DNA of 64,000 nucleotides, taken from NCBI GenBank assembly GCA_012861695.1, contig JAAOOA010000026.1, positions 22,314,001 to 22,378,000 on the forward strand. The letters run 5' to 3'. The DNA is from Trematomus loennbergii. Its lineage: Eukaryota; Chordata; Actinopteri; Perciformes; Nototheniidae. Made by a program: the position numbers and the translations under genes. The first letter of the stretch is position 1. Every line of letters begins with the position of its first letter. Below the pieces are notes generated by a model. That model made no database searches. It had not been told where the DNA came from and worked only from the letters and a program-made list of their open reading frames with translations. Positions 44,901 through 59,900 of the stretch are shown here, in pieces.

Positions 44901-47900
44901 TCATTAATAGAAACTTACTCTACAGTATAGCCAAGGGAGAAATATTGCTTCTTTCTGGCTCTCTCAAATCTAAGGTTATTTGTTCTTTGTCGTCATGAAC
45001 TATTCTTGCAGGATGTATGCAATAGGAAACAGATTAGGCACACAAAGGATATTGAGGGGATTGAAGCGGTTGTGTTTTTTCATGCATTTGCAAGACAAAG
45101 TGGGGAAAGCGTTCTTTTTATAATGTGGTAGCGTTGTACAGTTCAGACTTTAAATGTCAGCTGAAATTGAGTCTGACGCTGCAGGGAAAAGGGAGCATAC
45201 TCTTGTACAGGTTTATATACTTCAGGCTCCTATTGAAGTCTGTTATTGTACTGATTGGATCAAAGTGCAGGGTGTGCAGTTTCCCAGACAGCAAGTCAAT
45301 GCTTCTGTAGAGACACCAGGATAGTAACTCCAGAGAATACAACCTTACAGAAACTAACACAGTGGTGTAGCAGCCCATTTTAACACGGGACCTATCATAT
45401 TGAATTTACTCTGCTGTAGACCCTTTTGCAAAGTGTGCAGTTTATAGATTTCTGGATGTATTTTAGGTACAGGGTGTCCTCCCCAAGGAGGATATTGGTT
45501 AGCGGAGGTGATGGGTGCTCTCAAAGTGCCATGTTGCGTTCACATTAATTGGTAATGCAGGAGAGTCTTGAATTGGTTGCGATTTGCAATCTACATTATT
45601 AATGTAACTTTGGCACACATTTATTCAGAATGAATGTTAAATGTGATGGCTAATAATGACTTTCAAGAAGCTGATGTTCAATCAACCGCTTGATTCTTTT
45701 TGTAAAACCAATGGTGGCCATGATTTCAGAAAACTGCTCATGTGTACATGATCTGTACTCAAGGAGCTTAATCTGGTATTCACATTGGCTTTATTGGAAA
45801 TGTCAGTAACATATCATGCTGGTAATTTAAACTTTTTATGTTTTTTAGTGTGGCGAATATCCGTAAACTCTGCTTATTCCACTAGTTTAAAAACACATTC
45901 TTTTAACTGTTTGTCAATATTTTAAGAATCCTATACGTCTGTCTGTTGACAAGCCATTAGAAAACAGCTGGATTTCAGAGAAGAATCAGTGATTAGACCT
46001 TTCAGTTTGCAGTTTAAGGAAAATCTTTCCACGTCTGCCGTTTGAGAAATGTATAAAGAGATCATCACATATAGCAATACTTTCTAAGTGAAGTTTTGAA
46101 AGATGGCGTTGAAGGCCTGGTCAGAATTCTTGTTAATTTATATTTTGATCAGGATTAAATCCAAACTTTTACAAGCTGACTTTGTCTCATCTGAAACCCT
46201 GCTGGTCCTGTGTTATGATACTGATGTAGTTTAGATGGTGGTTTGTTTTTGATCAACACAGGACTCAGCAGTTACTGCGCCTGAGGCTCTTTGATGGTTC
46301 CTGCTCTGCCTCCGTCAGCATTACATGTTCGTCAGCAGCAGAGAGCAGTAGGTCAGGCTGATGATGAGTCAGGACTGTTTCTGTTAACCGTTTCCCTCAG
46401 GACTGTTGTGTTTACCTCTGACTTTTCTAATATGTTTCAGGGTTATTATGCTTATGCATCATGACTGGAGTCAGTGGTTTCAAAGTGAAATGAAGTCAAT
46501 ACTGCAAAGGTCCCAGCATTGTTACTGGGTGATTTTATTATGGATTTAGCAGTCATTTTGAACAATACAGGTTTATATGGAGTGATGTTTTTTTAAGCAG
46601 GTTGTTGCACTAGTGTGTTGGTAACAAACTCGAACAGTGGGATACTCTGCTCAACAGCTTGCAAAACTTGACTTTCATTCACTAATGTAACATTGGCCTT
46701 TCTTTTAAAAATGTTAGTGAATTCATTAATCCCACTGCAGGCAGAAAAATAACTTATTTTTGACTCATTTGTCTGTTTCCTCTTTTCCCAGGAAATGTCT
46801 CGGTCTAGTCAGATTTTCAGTTTGTTGTCTCATTTATGAAACCTTGTGAAATAAGTTAGGTTTCCAAGGAAGTCTTCTAGTTTGAGCAATCTGTATTTGT
46901 GCTTGTTTCATAACCGGGTAGATCAGTGAACTATGGCTGCTGACAATTAATCACACACAAAACTGACATGCGAGAGGCTTATTGCCCCTCCCTCTAAAAT
47001 GTGTTTTCCAATCACCAAGTGTTCAAGTCTTTCTGTAGGTCAGCGTTATTTGTTTGCTCACTGTGTTTTGAAAATGCAGGCGAATAGGCTGTGATCCAAT
47101 GCTTTGATTGTGGTTATTGTGGATGAAAGGTCAGCGATTCTCTATACTATAACAGGACATTGGTGCAAGTACAGCTGGTGTAGTCATGGTTGAATGGAAG
47201 TCTGCAGGCTGTTGGCTGCATATTGACCTCCTCCCTTGCTTTGAATATATTGGACTCGTATCCACCAACCAAAAAGGAGTTGATAACCGTTAAACAGATT
47301 CCTTCAAAGTCATGTTTTATGTACTAAATGCAGGTTTTGGAGGCTTATTATAATCTGATGAGATTCAAATCCTGTGTTGAATGCCTGAATCCCTTAGAGC
47401 TGAAAAGTGTCTTTCATTTAGCAAACGGCATTCAAGTTTTTGCAGAGAAACTTTATGAAGAATAGTTGGCCTTGCAATGGTTCAGCGATGCATCTGCAAC
47501 TCTCCTGTGCTCCTATCATCACCGTGCTCCATTAACCCACCTAAACAAACACGTAGCCACAATTAAAGCAGTCGTCAAGGTCACACAGATTTATTTCAAG
47601 CCCTGTAGTCGTCAATACCGCCAAGGTCTTCCTACTTTTATTTATTTGTTTTAAAGGCAATCAGCTTCCCATAAGAGACATGTCCATCAGAGCAGCTCTT
47701 CTCTGTGAACATGGCATCAGATGGTACCGGCATTTATGGATGTCTTCAGTCATAGACTCGATAGTGATAGCATGCACCTCATTGGGAGATGATGGAGTTG
47801 ATTTTTAAAACCCTTGCTCCGAAGCTGGCTTGCAGGTGATTGGCATGCACATTTCATGAATGAAGACTAATGGTTTCTAGCCCTAATGAGACAACTAGGT

Positions 47901-50900
47901 AGCTCTCTATTAGCTGCATTGATTTGATTGATTTATGTAATCATCATCCAGTCTCCTTGCATTCTTTTCAAAATAGCTGATCTAAAGCCTTTTGAATCAA
48001 GGCCTATAACTCCAGTGGTAAACAATCCTCTGGTTATTATGAACTCAGATTTCCCTTCAGTGTTTTAACTGACTCGCTGTGTAGTCTTTGACTCCATAGT
48101 TATACGCCTAAACGGATTGGAAAATCAATTGGGAGTCTAAAGTGCAATGTAAGAAACGCTATTAAAGAGTTGATGTATTAATCCCACATTAATATCTTAT
48201 CAGTTATTGGGTCAAAAACCTCCCATTGAAACGGTTGGAGCCCAAACAAACACAGTGTCTCGTTTGGTCCGAACTATAGTTACAAGTCATTAAGACAACT
48301 GCTGTAGAGACGAGAGAGGCTGGAGCAAACTGTGTCATGCTTGCTTGAAAATAACTTAATTTAATCTCTTTTTAAAACGATTTAAGATTCTGTCAGTTGA
48401 TTAAATGAGTGAAGTTTCAGTTCTTCTCGGTGTGTGTATGCGAGTGGCTTTTCTCAGCGGGACCAACATTTTATTTGTATTCCCTCTCGACCTAAATATG
48501 GTTGATCTACAGTGCTGAATAAATCTGACAGTTTATTTTCTCACTTGTAAGCTTCTGACTCTGGGACGTTACTATCGGCCTCATCATTTCATTAAATCAT
48601 TCAGGCATATCGGATTACATAGTTTTGGTTTGGAGAAAGAAGTCGTACTAGGTTCTTTTTTTCCTCAACGTCAGTTTTTTGCAAATCTGATGTCCTTCAT
48701 ACGACAGCTGAACAGATGTACCCAGTTGACATGTTCAGGTCACCAAAGTTTAGTTCTTCTTTATAAAATATTGATGGCACTTCATCTTCAATTTAAAATG
48801 CAAACAGTGGGATGTAAGATCAGACGTCTAGAGTGTGTTTCAAGTGCTCAAACGCGTTAGATTTAAAGAAGTGTTTTTCTCTCATGCTCATGTTTACAGG
48901 GATGTATACTGAGGACTACACTGTTTTAGATCAGAGTCATGACTTGCACAAAAGAGCTTGAGCATGTCACTGCAATCCCTTCATTATTGTTGTGGTGTAG
49001 AAGAGTTACAGTTGTAAAATTGCAAGTCAGTCAAGAGTCCAAAAGAACTGGGCTTTCTCTCAAAGTCCAGCATGAAGCTATCTCCACAGTAATGGCTGAG
49101 GTCTGCTCTGAGTGAGCACTGTTTAAAACAAATTGTTTTTAAATTGCAGCACCGCAGGGACTCTTGCTTAAACTAAACGAATGATATCTAAGCAAACAGT
49201 AAATTAAATTAAAAAAGCATTAGGGACTATAAACACTTTCCTAATTCCCCCTCTGTGTGTGTCTTCCCCTGCAGGTACTAAGACAGAATGTGAGGCCAGC
49301 CAGTTTCAGTGTGGGAACGGTCGCTGCATCCCGTCCGTCTGGCAGTGCGATGGAGACGAGGACTGCACCGACGGCAGTGATGAGAACTCCTGTGGTAAGA
49401 TGCTAAACACGCTGCATGTCAGCACAAAGTACTACGTCACTAAGACCACTGGGCACGCACATCTGCACAAATCCCACAGGCCATAAGAATGTTAAACACC
49501 TGAACTTTTGAAAGACCATACATAACATTCATCTGTTTGCAACTCACATATATCATATATATATATATCGATATTCCAATTACTGTATATTGACTATTCT
49601 GCACAGTTTCTATCATATTCTGTTTCTATTATATTCTATTCTATTTGATTTACTTGTACTTTTTATCAGTATTATTGTGTTGCGCTGTTGGAGGAGCCTG
49701 TCATCTAAGATTTTCATTGTCATGACTACACTGTAGCTATGCACACTTTACAATAAAAGCCTTGAAACTTGAAATGATAGAAAATCAAACAAAACAACAG
49801 ATGATTGCAAGGGAATGTTTTTGTGTTCACTTGACAGTAAGTGATTATTTCATTCACAAACAATCAACCTCAGTGTCTAACGACTCCCAAACCTGCAATC
49901 AATTGATCCTGCTAACAAGTTGTGTGTGTGTCGCATGCCTGATGTATGCTATTCCTCTGAATCAACTGGGTGACTATGTGCCTTCATAACTATGAACACA
50001 TACTTTTTTTTGTACTGCCCTGGCGATCTCAGGATTTGCTAATGTTGTTGCCAATACCAAACAGGTGCCCTGGCAGTTACCGGTGGACCACTCTCCACGT
50101 CCTCGCCTCCTTTTGTTGCCTTTTCTCTGTGGATCATTTGCCATTTCCGATACTCCTGTGCCGTATGTGGGCTGGGGTCGTATTGTATTTACACTTTCAA
50201 TGTGGCCTTCGAGTGTGTCCGACTTGATAACAATCCAACTTAATTACATTTGAGCATGATTCCTACCAAAGAGAACAAAATGTAAATTAAGTTGGAAATG
50301 GATTCTGACTTTAAAGGTCAGATCACAGGAAGCCAGATTAGCTTTTTACACGGTGGGATAGCCGCCAGTAGTTTCTTTCTTTCCGGTTAATGGAGCACCA
50401 CAGCATACACGGTTTACCTCTTTAAGCCGCCTTCCTTTTCCACCAGCTTGTCTTGGCTATGCAATTAACTGTAAGCAGCATTACTGTACATTGCGGTAAA
50501 TGAACAATATTTAAACCTAGGACTCACAATTAAAAATACCATGTTTACTTGGGGTTAGTTTAATCTCAGTATGGCTTCCAGTGTTTTACGTCTCGTACAT
50601 CACTTGCTAGACACTGCATGAGATCATCAGTCTTCAGTCTGCTGCACACATTTCCATTATTATTATTATTATTATTATACTTATATCCCTATATATAAAG
50701 AGCCCACAGACTACATAGAGCATAAGGCTCATGTTCTCACTTCTTCACACGTAGATGTCACATGACAATCTAAACCCTTGGCCCTCCAGACTTCCCAGCA
50801 TCCCTTGGGACTGAATGACCTGGTGACGGGAAGGTAGCAGATAGAGCGGAGCTAAATATGGATATGACAGAAGTGTGTATTTGTGTGTTTCTCCATACAT

Positions 50901-53900
50901 TTCATATCGTTCTCCATTTTCCCTGTCCCTCATCTATCTGGGTCATATTACACTGGGAGGGAGGAAAGAACAAGTGCAGAAAATGAGCGAGGAGAAAGCA
51001 AGGGAAGGAGAGACAAAAAGAACAGTTGATCGTACTGCAGGGCAATATTGGGAAATGTATTTCAATAAGCAAAAGACCCCCTTAAATATAAACAAACAGG
51101 ACTTCCCTCTGGAAAAGACAAGGGATGATTTTTGAACTAAAACGGATAGCGGCGTTCTCTGCCCACAATCTTCTTCATCTCTCTCACAGCCACTGACGTC
51201 GTGTTGCATTTGAGGGTCTGTCTGTTTTTCACTCGGTGGGAGATCAGAGCTGCTTTGACTTCACACTCGGACAGATCCGAGACGTGTGAAAGATGAGAAT
51301 CCAAAATGAATTCCTAAAACAAGCTTGATAATGAGGCCCGCTGCGACTTGCTGCGGTCGTGGTTCACATTTGGACTTGGTTGTTTCTTGGGTGCATATTT
51401 GTATTCTGGTCCGAGAGACTGAGGGAAAGCCTCAAGGAGACACTCGAGCCTTGCATGGAAGTGCAGAGATTGGAGGGGTTTAAGACACTTTGGAAGACCC
51501 TCAAATCCTCTTGAAAGACTCAATCTGATCTCATCCTGAAGGACCATCAGGAATACTTTCAATTTGCATTGAACCCTTTTTTTTGCTTGAGTTATCTTTA
51601 GTTCTTTGTCTTGTTACATTGATTTGCAAAAGACCAACATAACCAGGAGAATGGGCTAAATTAAACCACTTATTTCAATATTGGCATCGAAATCTCCATA
51701 GAAACGTTTATGAAATAATTTGAGCTTTGCACAACTAAGGCGAAACATTTAAAACGTGTGTCTTTTCACCTGATAAAGGGCTCATGGTAGTGTACTACAT
51801 TTAATATTCATTCGTGTGGAAGTATGGCTTTGTTCCTTCCCCTTCTCTAACTATTATTTCTGTGTTTCTATTTGTTAGATGTGAGAAATGTTATTAAAGA
51901 ACATGTCTCCCATCTCTGTCTCCTCTTCTCTGTCTAATAATAAATCCATTTATTTTCTTCCTCCAGTCAGAAAGACGTGTGTGGAGGTGGACTTCGTGTG
52001 TCGCAACGGCCAATGTGTCCCGAAGCGATGGCACTGCGACGGGGAGCCGGACTGCGAGGACGGGTCCGACGAGAGCGTAGAAATCTGCCGTGAGTACATC
52101 ACTTAATCTGAACCAAATCTGACTTCAGGGCCTATATAAGATATTAAAGGGTGTTTTCATAGCTTTGATATTTTTAAGAATTTACTACATTTTCATAACT
52201 GCTTTCTAAGACACACTTTGTATTGAGTTTATTTTAGCAGGCCACATAAATTCACTTGTTTGGGACGTGGAAGTAGATTGAGAGGTTATTTCAGGTTTAA
52301 GTTATTACTATCCAAAATATTTGTATTACCTTCAAAGCATCTTTCAAATGCATCAAAATAAGAAATTAACCTCGGAAGATACAACAATCTCAGCTGAGTT
52401 TGTACGAAGGTCTACATGGTAAACATCCTAATTTGAGCATGGGAACTCATTCTTGATTATCTTGATGCAGTAATCTTTCAAAGGTCCATGTTTTGCTGCT
52501 TAATACTTCTACTCTACTACATGTCATATGGCAATATTATAATTGGTATTCTTTCTTGGCTTTCTATACTCTTGATCTGACATTGATTTAGCCAACAGCA
52601 TATTTAGTAGTTACAACTAGCTTCTCATCGTCTGGTTTGCCCTCATTAATGACAAAAACACTTATCTTAAAGAGAACGGTATAAAGTTGAGATTCGGCGT
52701 AGTTGGCAAACCCGCTGCGAGTTTGTCTGAACATTTCCAACAGAGATTTCTGCTGTTTTTAGCTCTATCTCATGGTTGCAGAAACTCAAAGAGGCACTTA
52801 AAAGCAGTGAAGGAGGCGGGGGGGGGGTCCCCTCCGTGAGCTGCCGTGTCAAATAAATAAGTTGTTTAAATGGAACTGAGGAGAGCGGCTGAGCTTTAAA
52901 TGGTATAGCCATGATGGGAGGTCTTCCCAAGGTGCTCGTTGGAATCAAAGAGATGAGTGATGACGGAAAGTTTATACACACGTCGTTTTTAATAAGCGCA
53001 TCTCCTGCGCTGCCTTCACCGTGCCGTTACGAACACAAATGGACTATGGCGTCTCCTCAAGCGCAGAGATTAACATCACAGGGAAGATGAAGGCACCTCA
53101 TCACACATGTTGGTTTCATATTTACTGCCAACTGAAATCTTCCTGAATGCTTAAGGCAATTCTTTTTAGTAAGTCAACTATAAAGTGTGTTTCATCCATG
53201 GTACACAAGTTAATACTGAACATCATGGCAATTCCAAACTAAAGGCAGAGAATACTTGGATAAAAGCAGACTTAGGAGAGGGAGACGGAAGAGAGGCTCG
53301 CTGCAGGGTTGAGACTTTTCAAAGCGTCTTAGCAGAAGAAAAGACAAATCTGTCAGCAGCTGGTGTATTCAGTCCATATCAGAATCAAGTGTTTTTCTCA
53401 GGTGCTTTCCCACACATGCATACATATAACCTTCGAGTTGCCGTTACAATGAAACAAACGAATGAATGCTTGCTGTTTATCCAAAACGATCAAAGAAAAG
53501 TCAGCTTTGCACTTACAGAAGAGTACATCGGAGCGATGGTTAAAGAGAAAATGAGTAATAGTTTGAAATATCTTCAGAATAACCACTTTGTTTAACAAAT
53601 GACAGCAGGCACATGGATGTACAAGGACAATACAAATATGATTAACAACCATGGACTATGTAAAATAAGCGGGAATACATATCTCTAGAGAAATATAAAA
53701 TGTATACAGCAAATCCTCTACGATGACATGTAGAAACTGCTCTTAATCTGGCAAAGGCTGAGCAGAGGGCCTCGGACTGATAAGAGTAAAGCAATAAATC
53801 AATAGAGAAGGTTACACAGTGGATATATTTAGAGCTTAGCTCGTCATTCTGGGTCCTAAGTTGAAAGCCTTTTAAATCCGTGTTATGTATTGTCACATGT

Positions 53901-56900
53901 TACAACTGTCTATTAGAAAGCTGATAGTTTGACCTTTCACTTGTTAATGGGGTTACCTAATGCTGCACAGTAAGAGATAACTTATTTCCTAGATTCATGC
54001 TGTCAACTATTTCCTAACATTAAAGGGCTTAGGTTGGTTTGGGAAGGCACACGCAGGCGTTTTGTTGTGTCAAATGTATCTTTACTTTTTGGTTATAATA
54101 GCAAACAAACAATACTTGAGCCAGACATGTAATATGAAGTATAACCTGAGACTCACTCACTGTCCAACTCAGTCTTTTTGAGGTGATATTTGCCGGGGAA
54201 GCAGAGGCGTGTGTGTGTGGGTTACACTCCATCTGTTTTCCCAGAGCAGTCCTCTGCTTTTTGCTGCAGTGTGTCAACACAGCAGGTTGAGTGCAGAAAC
54301 CTGAAACAATGCACAAATAAAATCTCTACCCTCTGGCAGAAAACAACACTGCTTCTTAGACTCCGGGCAAATCCCGCTGCACTTGTATTGGGATCTGTGT
54401 GGCGCTGTCTGCCAAAACATGAGAGCGGTGCAGTTTGGGGAGTCTCTTAAGCACCAGCATTATTCTAAGCTGGTGGCGGTGTGTTTGCTGTTGCCAAGAC
54501 CTTTTTTATAAAGTAAAAACAAAGGAGGTACAGTGCAGTATGAGTAGCTGCTGGATCTAATTTGAACATTATCCCCCAGATAATGGATGTAGCCGTGTTG
54601 TGTCCCGAATCTGCTAGTAGCTGTTATCCAAGCTTTCTGGGATTACGTAGGTTAGCAGAGAATTAACTTGTCACCATAACAAGCATGCATTTATTCAGAC
54701 GTCACAAAAAAGTCAGATCACTTTAATTTTTGGTCATTTTAAATTCAAATTATTTTTCTGGGGGTTTCCAAACACTAAGATTATTATTTGTGACTTTACA
54801 ATCCTGCAGTGATACTCTCTAAATCTAAAAGATGACAACAATGCACGCCTTTTAGTTATCGCCTCTTCTGAGAATCCTTTCTTCAAATTCACAATTTTCC
54901 CTCTTTAAACATTTATTTCCACTCTTTGTAATCCAAAAGTTGTAATCAGTGAGGTTGCCTGCTAAGAAGCTCAGAGTGACTGAAAGGCCTGCTGTGCCAT
55001 TAGATCCCTCTCTTTACACTTGTCAACTTCCTGACATGTGTCTCTTTGTGTAGATAAAATGGTACAACCTGTGTGTGCATGTTTCCACTTGAAAGGGTGG
55101 CCGTCAACTGAAGGTCATCAAACGTGTGCACGTGTTGCATGGGCCGGTGTGTTTTTAAGTGGCGGTGTTAAGTTCCAGTCATAGCTACACTTGTGTACGT
55201 GCAGTTCAAACCTGAGACTATTGCTGTTACATCACTGCACTGTTTGACCAGCTGTTGCACATGACTTGGCTGCTGGGAATGGAATCTAAAGTGTGTGTGT
55301 GTGTGTGTGGTTTCATGCAAACGTCTCCTGGTAGTTTCTGTGTTAAGGACTCATACTACGGTTGTGTTTCCGTCAGTGTCAAGTTAAGGAAGTGAATTTC
55401 AAAAGAAAGAATAGATACAAGCATGACATCAGTTCCTCATTGACTCAGTTACAATGGTTACATTCACACAGCTGACCGTCTGTGTTTTGGCTACTCAGGT
55501 TCACTTTGTGGCTGTGGGGAAAAATCTTTATCTTAAGTCTCCACTTTATGGAACAGAGATGCACAAATTACAATTTCTTTCTTAAAAAAATTAAATGACG
55601 ACTGCTCAAACTATTTTGTAAATGTTCTTTCATGGAAAATGTTAAACGCAGCTCTCTTGATAATAAACATTTACTAATATATGACTTTTCTCCAAACCTG
55701 CAACAAGTAACAGATGTCCTGCTGTTAAAACCTTTAAAACCATTTTGTACACGAAGCAGCAGTGTGTCAATTCTACCTACCAAAAATAATAAACTTATCA
55801 ACCATCTTGTATCACATTGGCATTGCATATGTCCTTATGATGCCCAATTCAATATGTGATGTTGAAGTGGTGAGCACTTTCAAATGCATCACTTCACGAA
55901 CAGTAGAGTAGTTTCAGTACACTGTTTGGATACAGGCTAAGACTGATCCACAGTAAGCATTGTATACTGTCATAAACTGACTTGAGAGTACACAGCACAC
56001 ATGGAGTATCAACACACCTTCATCCTAGTCGTCAATAATTCACCGCAGCCTTGAGAGCAGCTTTTCAATTCACATTAATCTGCCGCTCCGCCGAGCAGCT
56101 CTTATCGCAGCGCTCTCCGATCTTCTTTGCCACGCTGCTTGTTATCTCCCTCCACAGTGGAAGATCGCAGGGATAAGAGGCACACAAGGTCTTGAAGCTG
56201 AATTGTTATGGAAACCATCACTTTGGGATGAATATGTATGCTGGGATAAAAAGTGGTTCCTAGTGATGCAGGACGATCTAGAGTTTAACCTCCAGATGAC
56301 ATTAAAGTGCCCACCTTATCTGGGTGTGTTGTTCCTTTACCTTTTTTAGAACAGAAAAGAAACGGACCATCTCAAATGATAGGCCAGATTCAAATCTTAA
56401 AAGTCCTTAAAAGATAATATGCAGGAGAAAGTGTTTACCATTTACTTGAGAGTAATGACATTACTGTCTAAATACAATTGTTTAGACCTCAGCTTTGTTT
56501 TCACCTCACGTCTCATATTGTCTTTTTTGACAGGTACTGTAACTCGAAGCTCAACTTCATTATTTCCAACACAAAAAGCCAGTCATGCTATGTCCTTGTT
56601 CTGTCCTATTGTTGTCATGGGGGGAACAGTCAAAAGGGCAACAAGTAGAGCCACTGCAGCTGTGTGACTTTATGACTCCCATATGATATAAACTGCAGAA
56701 GTGTCACTCATTCTATCCCTTTGTGTATATATATTATTAAAAAGTGAACAGGAAATCTCTGATACAGCTGCAGGCAGTTTAGAATTAAAAAATAAAATAA
56801 TTAAGTTGGTACTTTAAAATTGGCTTATCAAGTGGCTTCCTAGCAGCATTCTGACATCCTACACAAAACAATGTGGATATGACCTTGAGGTTTCTAAAGC

Positions 56901-59900
56901 CAGGTGTTTATTGGAGATTAAAAATCATGCCATAAAATGTGTTTCTCTCCCTTGCAGACATGCGGACGTGTCGTGTGAACGAGTTTAGCTGCGGAGCGGG
57001 CTCCACTCAGTGTATCCCCACCTTCTGGAAATGTGACGGAGAGAAGGACTGCGACAATGGAGAGGACGAAGTCAACTGTGGTGAGTGCATCAGCATATGG
57101 GAGGAATATTTGACTAAATGTCTACAAATTGTCGTTCTAAAGGCTGAAGCGGTGGTGACAGTACAAGGTAGAACACTTCTAAATACCTGTAAGTTGAGAT
57201 CTGAGAAATGACAAATATTTGTCTTTGTAAGTCTGTAGAACAGGAAGTGAGTAGTAAATATTAAATATCTTTTTAGCTGTAAGTAGGGTTTGCAAAGAGG
57301 CGGAACATTTCCGGTAAATTTCCATGGGAAGTTAAGCTGGGGAATTTTGGAAATATTCCGTATTGGAAACTTTTCGTGGGAATTTATGGGAACTAACTGG
57401 GAATTGAGGGTAATGTAATCTAATTGTATCATATCCAAGCATACATATAAACATTTTGTTTTGTCATAAGAAAACATCCATGCAAAATGATACAATTTAA
57501 AAAAACATGACATTTCAACAGATTTATTTGTAAGTAGAACAAGTTTTAATTATTTTATTGAACAATCATTTGTTTCATTGAAGAACAAAAACATGAATGT
57601 TGAGTAAAATATTACTTCTAGAAATCATCTGTGCATGTGATGGAGGAATGCACAGTGCCTGTAGGGGGTGTGGTCTCAATAGCCATGCAGTGTGCCATGT
57701 GATTGAGGAATGGTATGGATATTCAAGTGTACTTGAATGGCATCTGTTTCTTTTAGTCGGATAGATTATGCTAAGATTAAGTTCCCTATGAAGAGCCAAC
57801 CTTCAATTTAGAAAATTCCCAGTTTATTCCCGTTAATTCCAATGGAAAGTTTCCATCTTTGAAAATTCCCGGAATTTTGCAACCCTAGCTGTAAGGAGAG
57901 ATCTGAACCGGGTTTTTCCTGTCGACGTGTTGGATGCACAGCCATTATTCTGTAGATGTATCTTCAGACGCTAGACTCTTAACATCTTCTCAAAATGGTC
58001 CAACCTCATAATGATGAGCATTACATGCCCATTTATGTAAACACAGCGGCAAAGCTAATGACAAACGTTTAGCAGTAAGAGTTATGTCGCCTACAGTCTC
58101 CCACCTACAGTCTATATCCATCTGTTATGCCTGTGATTCAAAAGGACAAGCGGTGGAGCTCTGGCTCACATTATTAACATCCTGCTGCAACATGTGGCTT
58201 GTTTATTCCTCCATATCCTGTCATGCTTTTTGTTTTTAATGGATGAGCCCTTTTGGATAAAATACTTATTGTGACCTACAATGTGGTCACAGGCTTGTTT
58301 CTGACCTTGAGTTAACAATAATTACCTGAAGCTTCTTTTAAGCAATTGACTATTATTATGGGATACAGGGAGTCGCAATACTGCTGCCCTCTAATTTATT
58401 TGTTCCTAAAAGCTGACTTGATGTTGCTTCTCATTTCAAATGTAGAAACAGAATTGTTGCAGTGACCGTAGTTCCCTGTAGCACCTGATAAACTGAAAGT
58501 TCAATCACATCATTGAGGACTCTTAAACTCCTATTATGGCATCAGCTGTGGTGCGTGCCCGTCTGTCTGCCACACATTGAGTAGTGCAGACTCCTAAAAC
58601 CTGGAAATGAGTTGGAATGTTACCACTTCAGGTATGGGGTTTTCTTTTACCCCTTTTTGGGTAGATGCCTGAAATAAGATTCACGTTTTTGTTCCATGAC
58701 TTTTTGCAATGCTCACTTCTGCTTCAGTCTACAAGTATACATCATCACCGCACTACTCTATTGACACACAACTGTATACAAACACAGAAGCCTGTTGAGG
58801 AGTGTAATGATGTAATGTTTCACAAGTGAGTTTAACAGCTTGGTCTGCACTCGCACTGAAACATTACATGGACGTGTGTATCAATTACTCCTCAGCCTCC
58901 AGCTGTTTGTCCTAAACACTGCATCACAAACACACCGCCAGCCTTTCACACAGAGTGTCGCTCAGCCTGGACAAACTATAAACACAAATAATTGGATCTG
59001 AACACAAAAGCAGCCTGTAGCATGTTAGTCAATTGTATCCATCCATTTATTTTCTGCCGCTTATCTGAGGCTCTCGCAGCAGCAGCTAAGCAGCGAAATC
59101 TACTTCAAAATAAAGTGACAAATAATCAGTAATGATGATGATTAGCATGATTTAATGATTAGTATTGGATTTCTACTGCTGACGATGCAAGATGTTCATC
59201 ACAACAAATATGACGCATCCTCTATATAGCATGCCAGTTTTGAGTGAGTACAAGGAGCTGTGTGAGGACTGATGCCAGCGCTGTGCTAAGAATTTGTGCA
59301 TCTAGTGTGTACCGTCCCCTCTGGCTAAAGATGCTAATCACTGAAAGCTGCTTAGAAGGAGGAGACTGTGTTAATTGTCTTCCTTTTTCACATTAAATCT
59401 CTGCAGCGGATGTTTTGTGTCGTGGGATGCAAGGTTTCAGTGACTTTAACCTCACATGCTTCCTTATAAGCTGCGCATTGCATCCTTCTGCCATGTTCTA
59501 CTCCTAATGTTAGAAGGAGGAGGTTTTATTCGGGAAAGCAGTGCAACATGCTAGTTTGAATATGTCTGGTATGACAAATACTTATACAGTGTAGAAATAA
59601 AAACCATGAGCAGAGTAAAGGATGTTTACCTAAAGTGTGTGTGTGTGCTTTCAGTGTGAAGTCTATTCACTGTGAAGGTCTTTACTGCGTTTGCTGTTGT
59701 GCTCCTTTTGATCCGTGGGCGGTGAGAGATGGCTTTCAAACACTCTGCTCTGCTAACGTGTTGCATTTGCTACTACTTAAAATGTAGCTGAAATTCAAAC
59801 GTTGTGTTAGGAAAAGACTGATTACTGCGATGCTGATTTATGCCGTATAAAATGACTTCTGGGACTTGTTGTAAATAAATGCATTTTCTTTTAAGCGACT

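Larger units (their letters stand above)
49395..51966 (+). other. vldlr intron 2
   Basis: GT-AG intron. It holds a likely LINE 3'-end fragment (about 49600-49775), an (ATT)n run at about 50656-50679 and otherwise unremarkable sequence. Confidence 0.8.
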
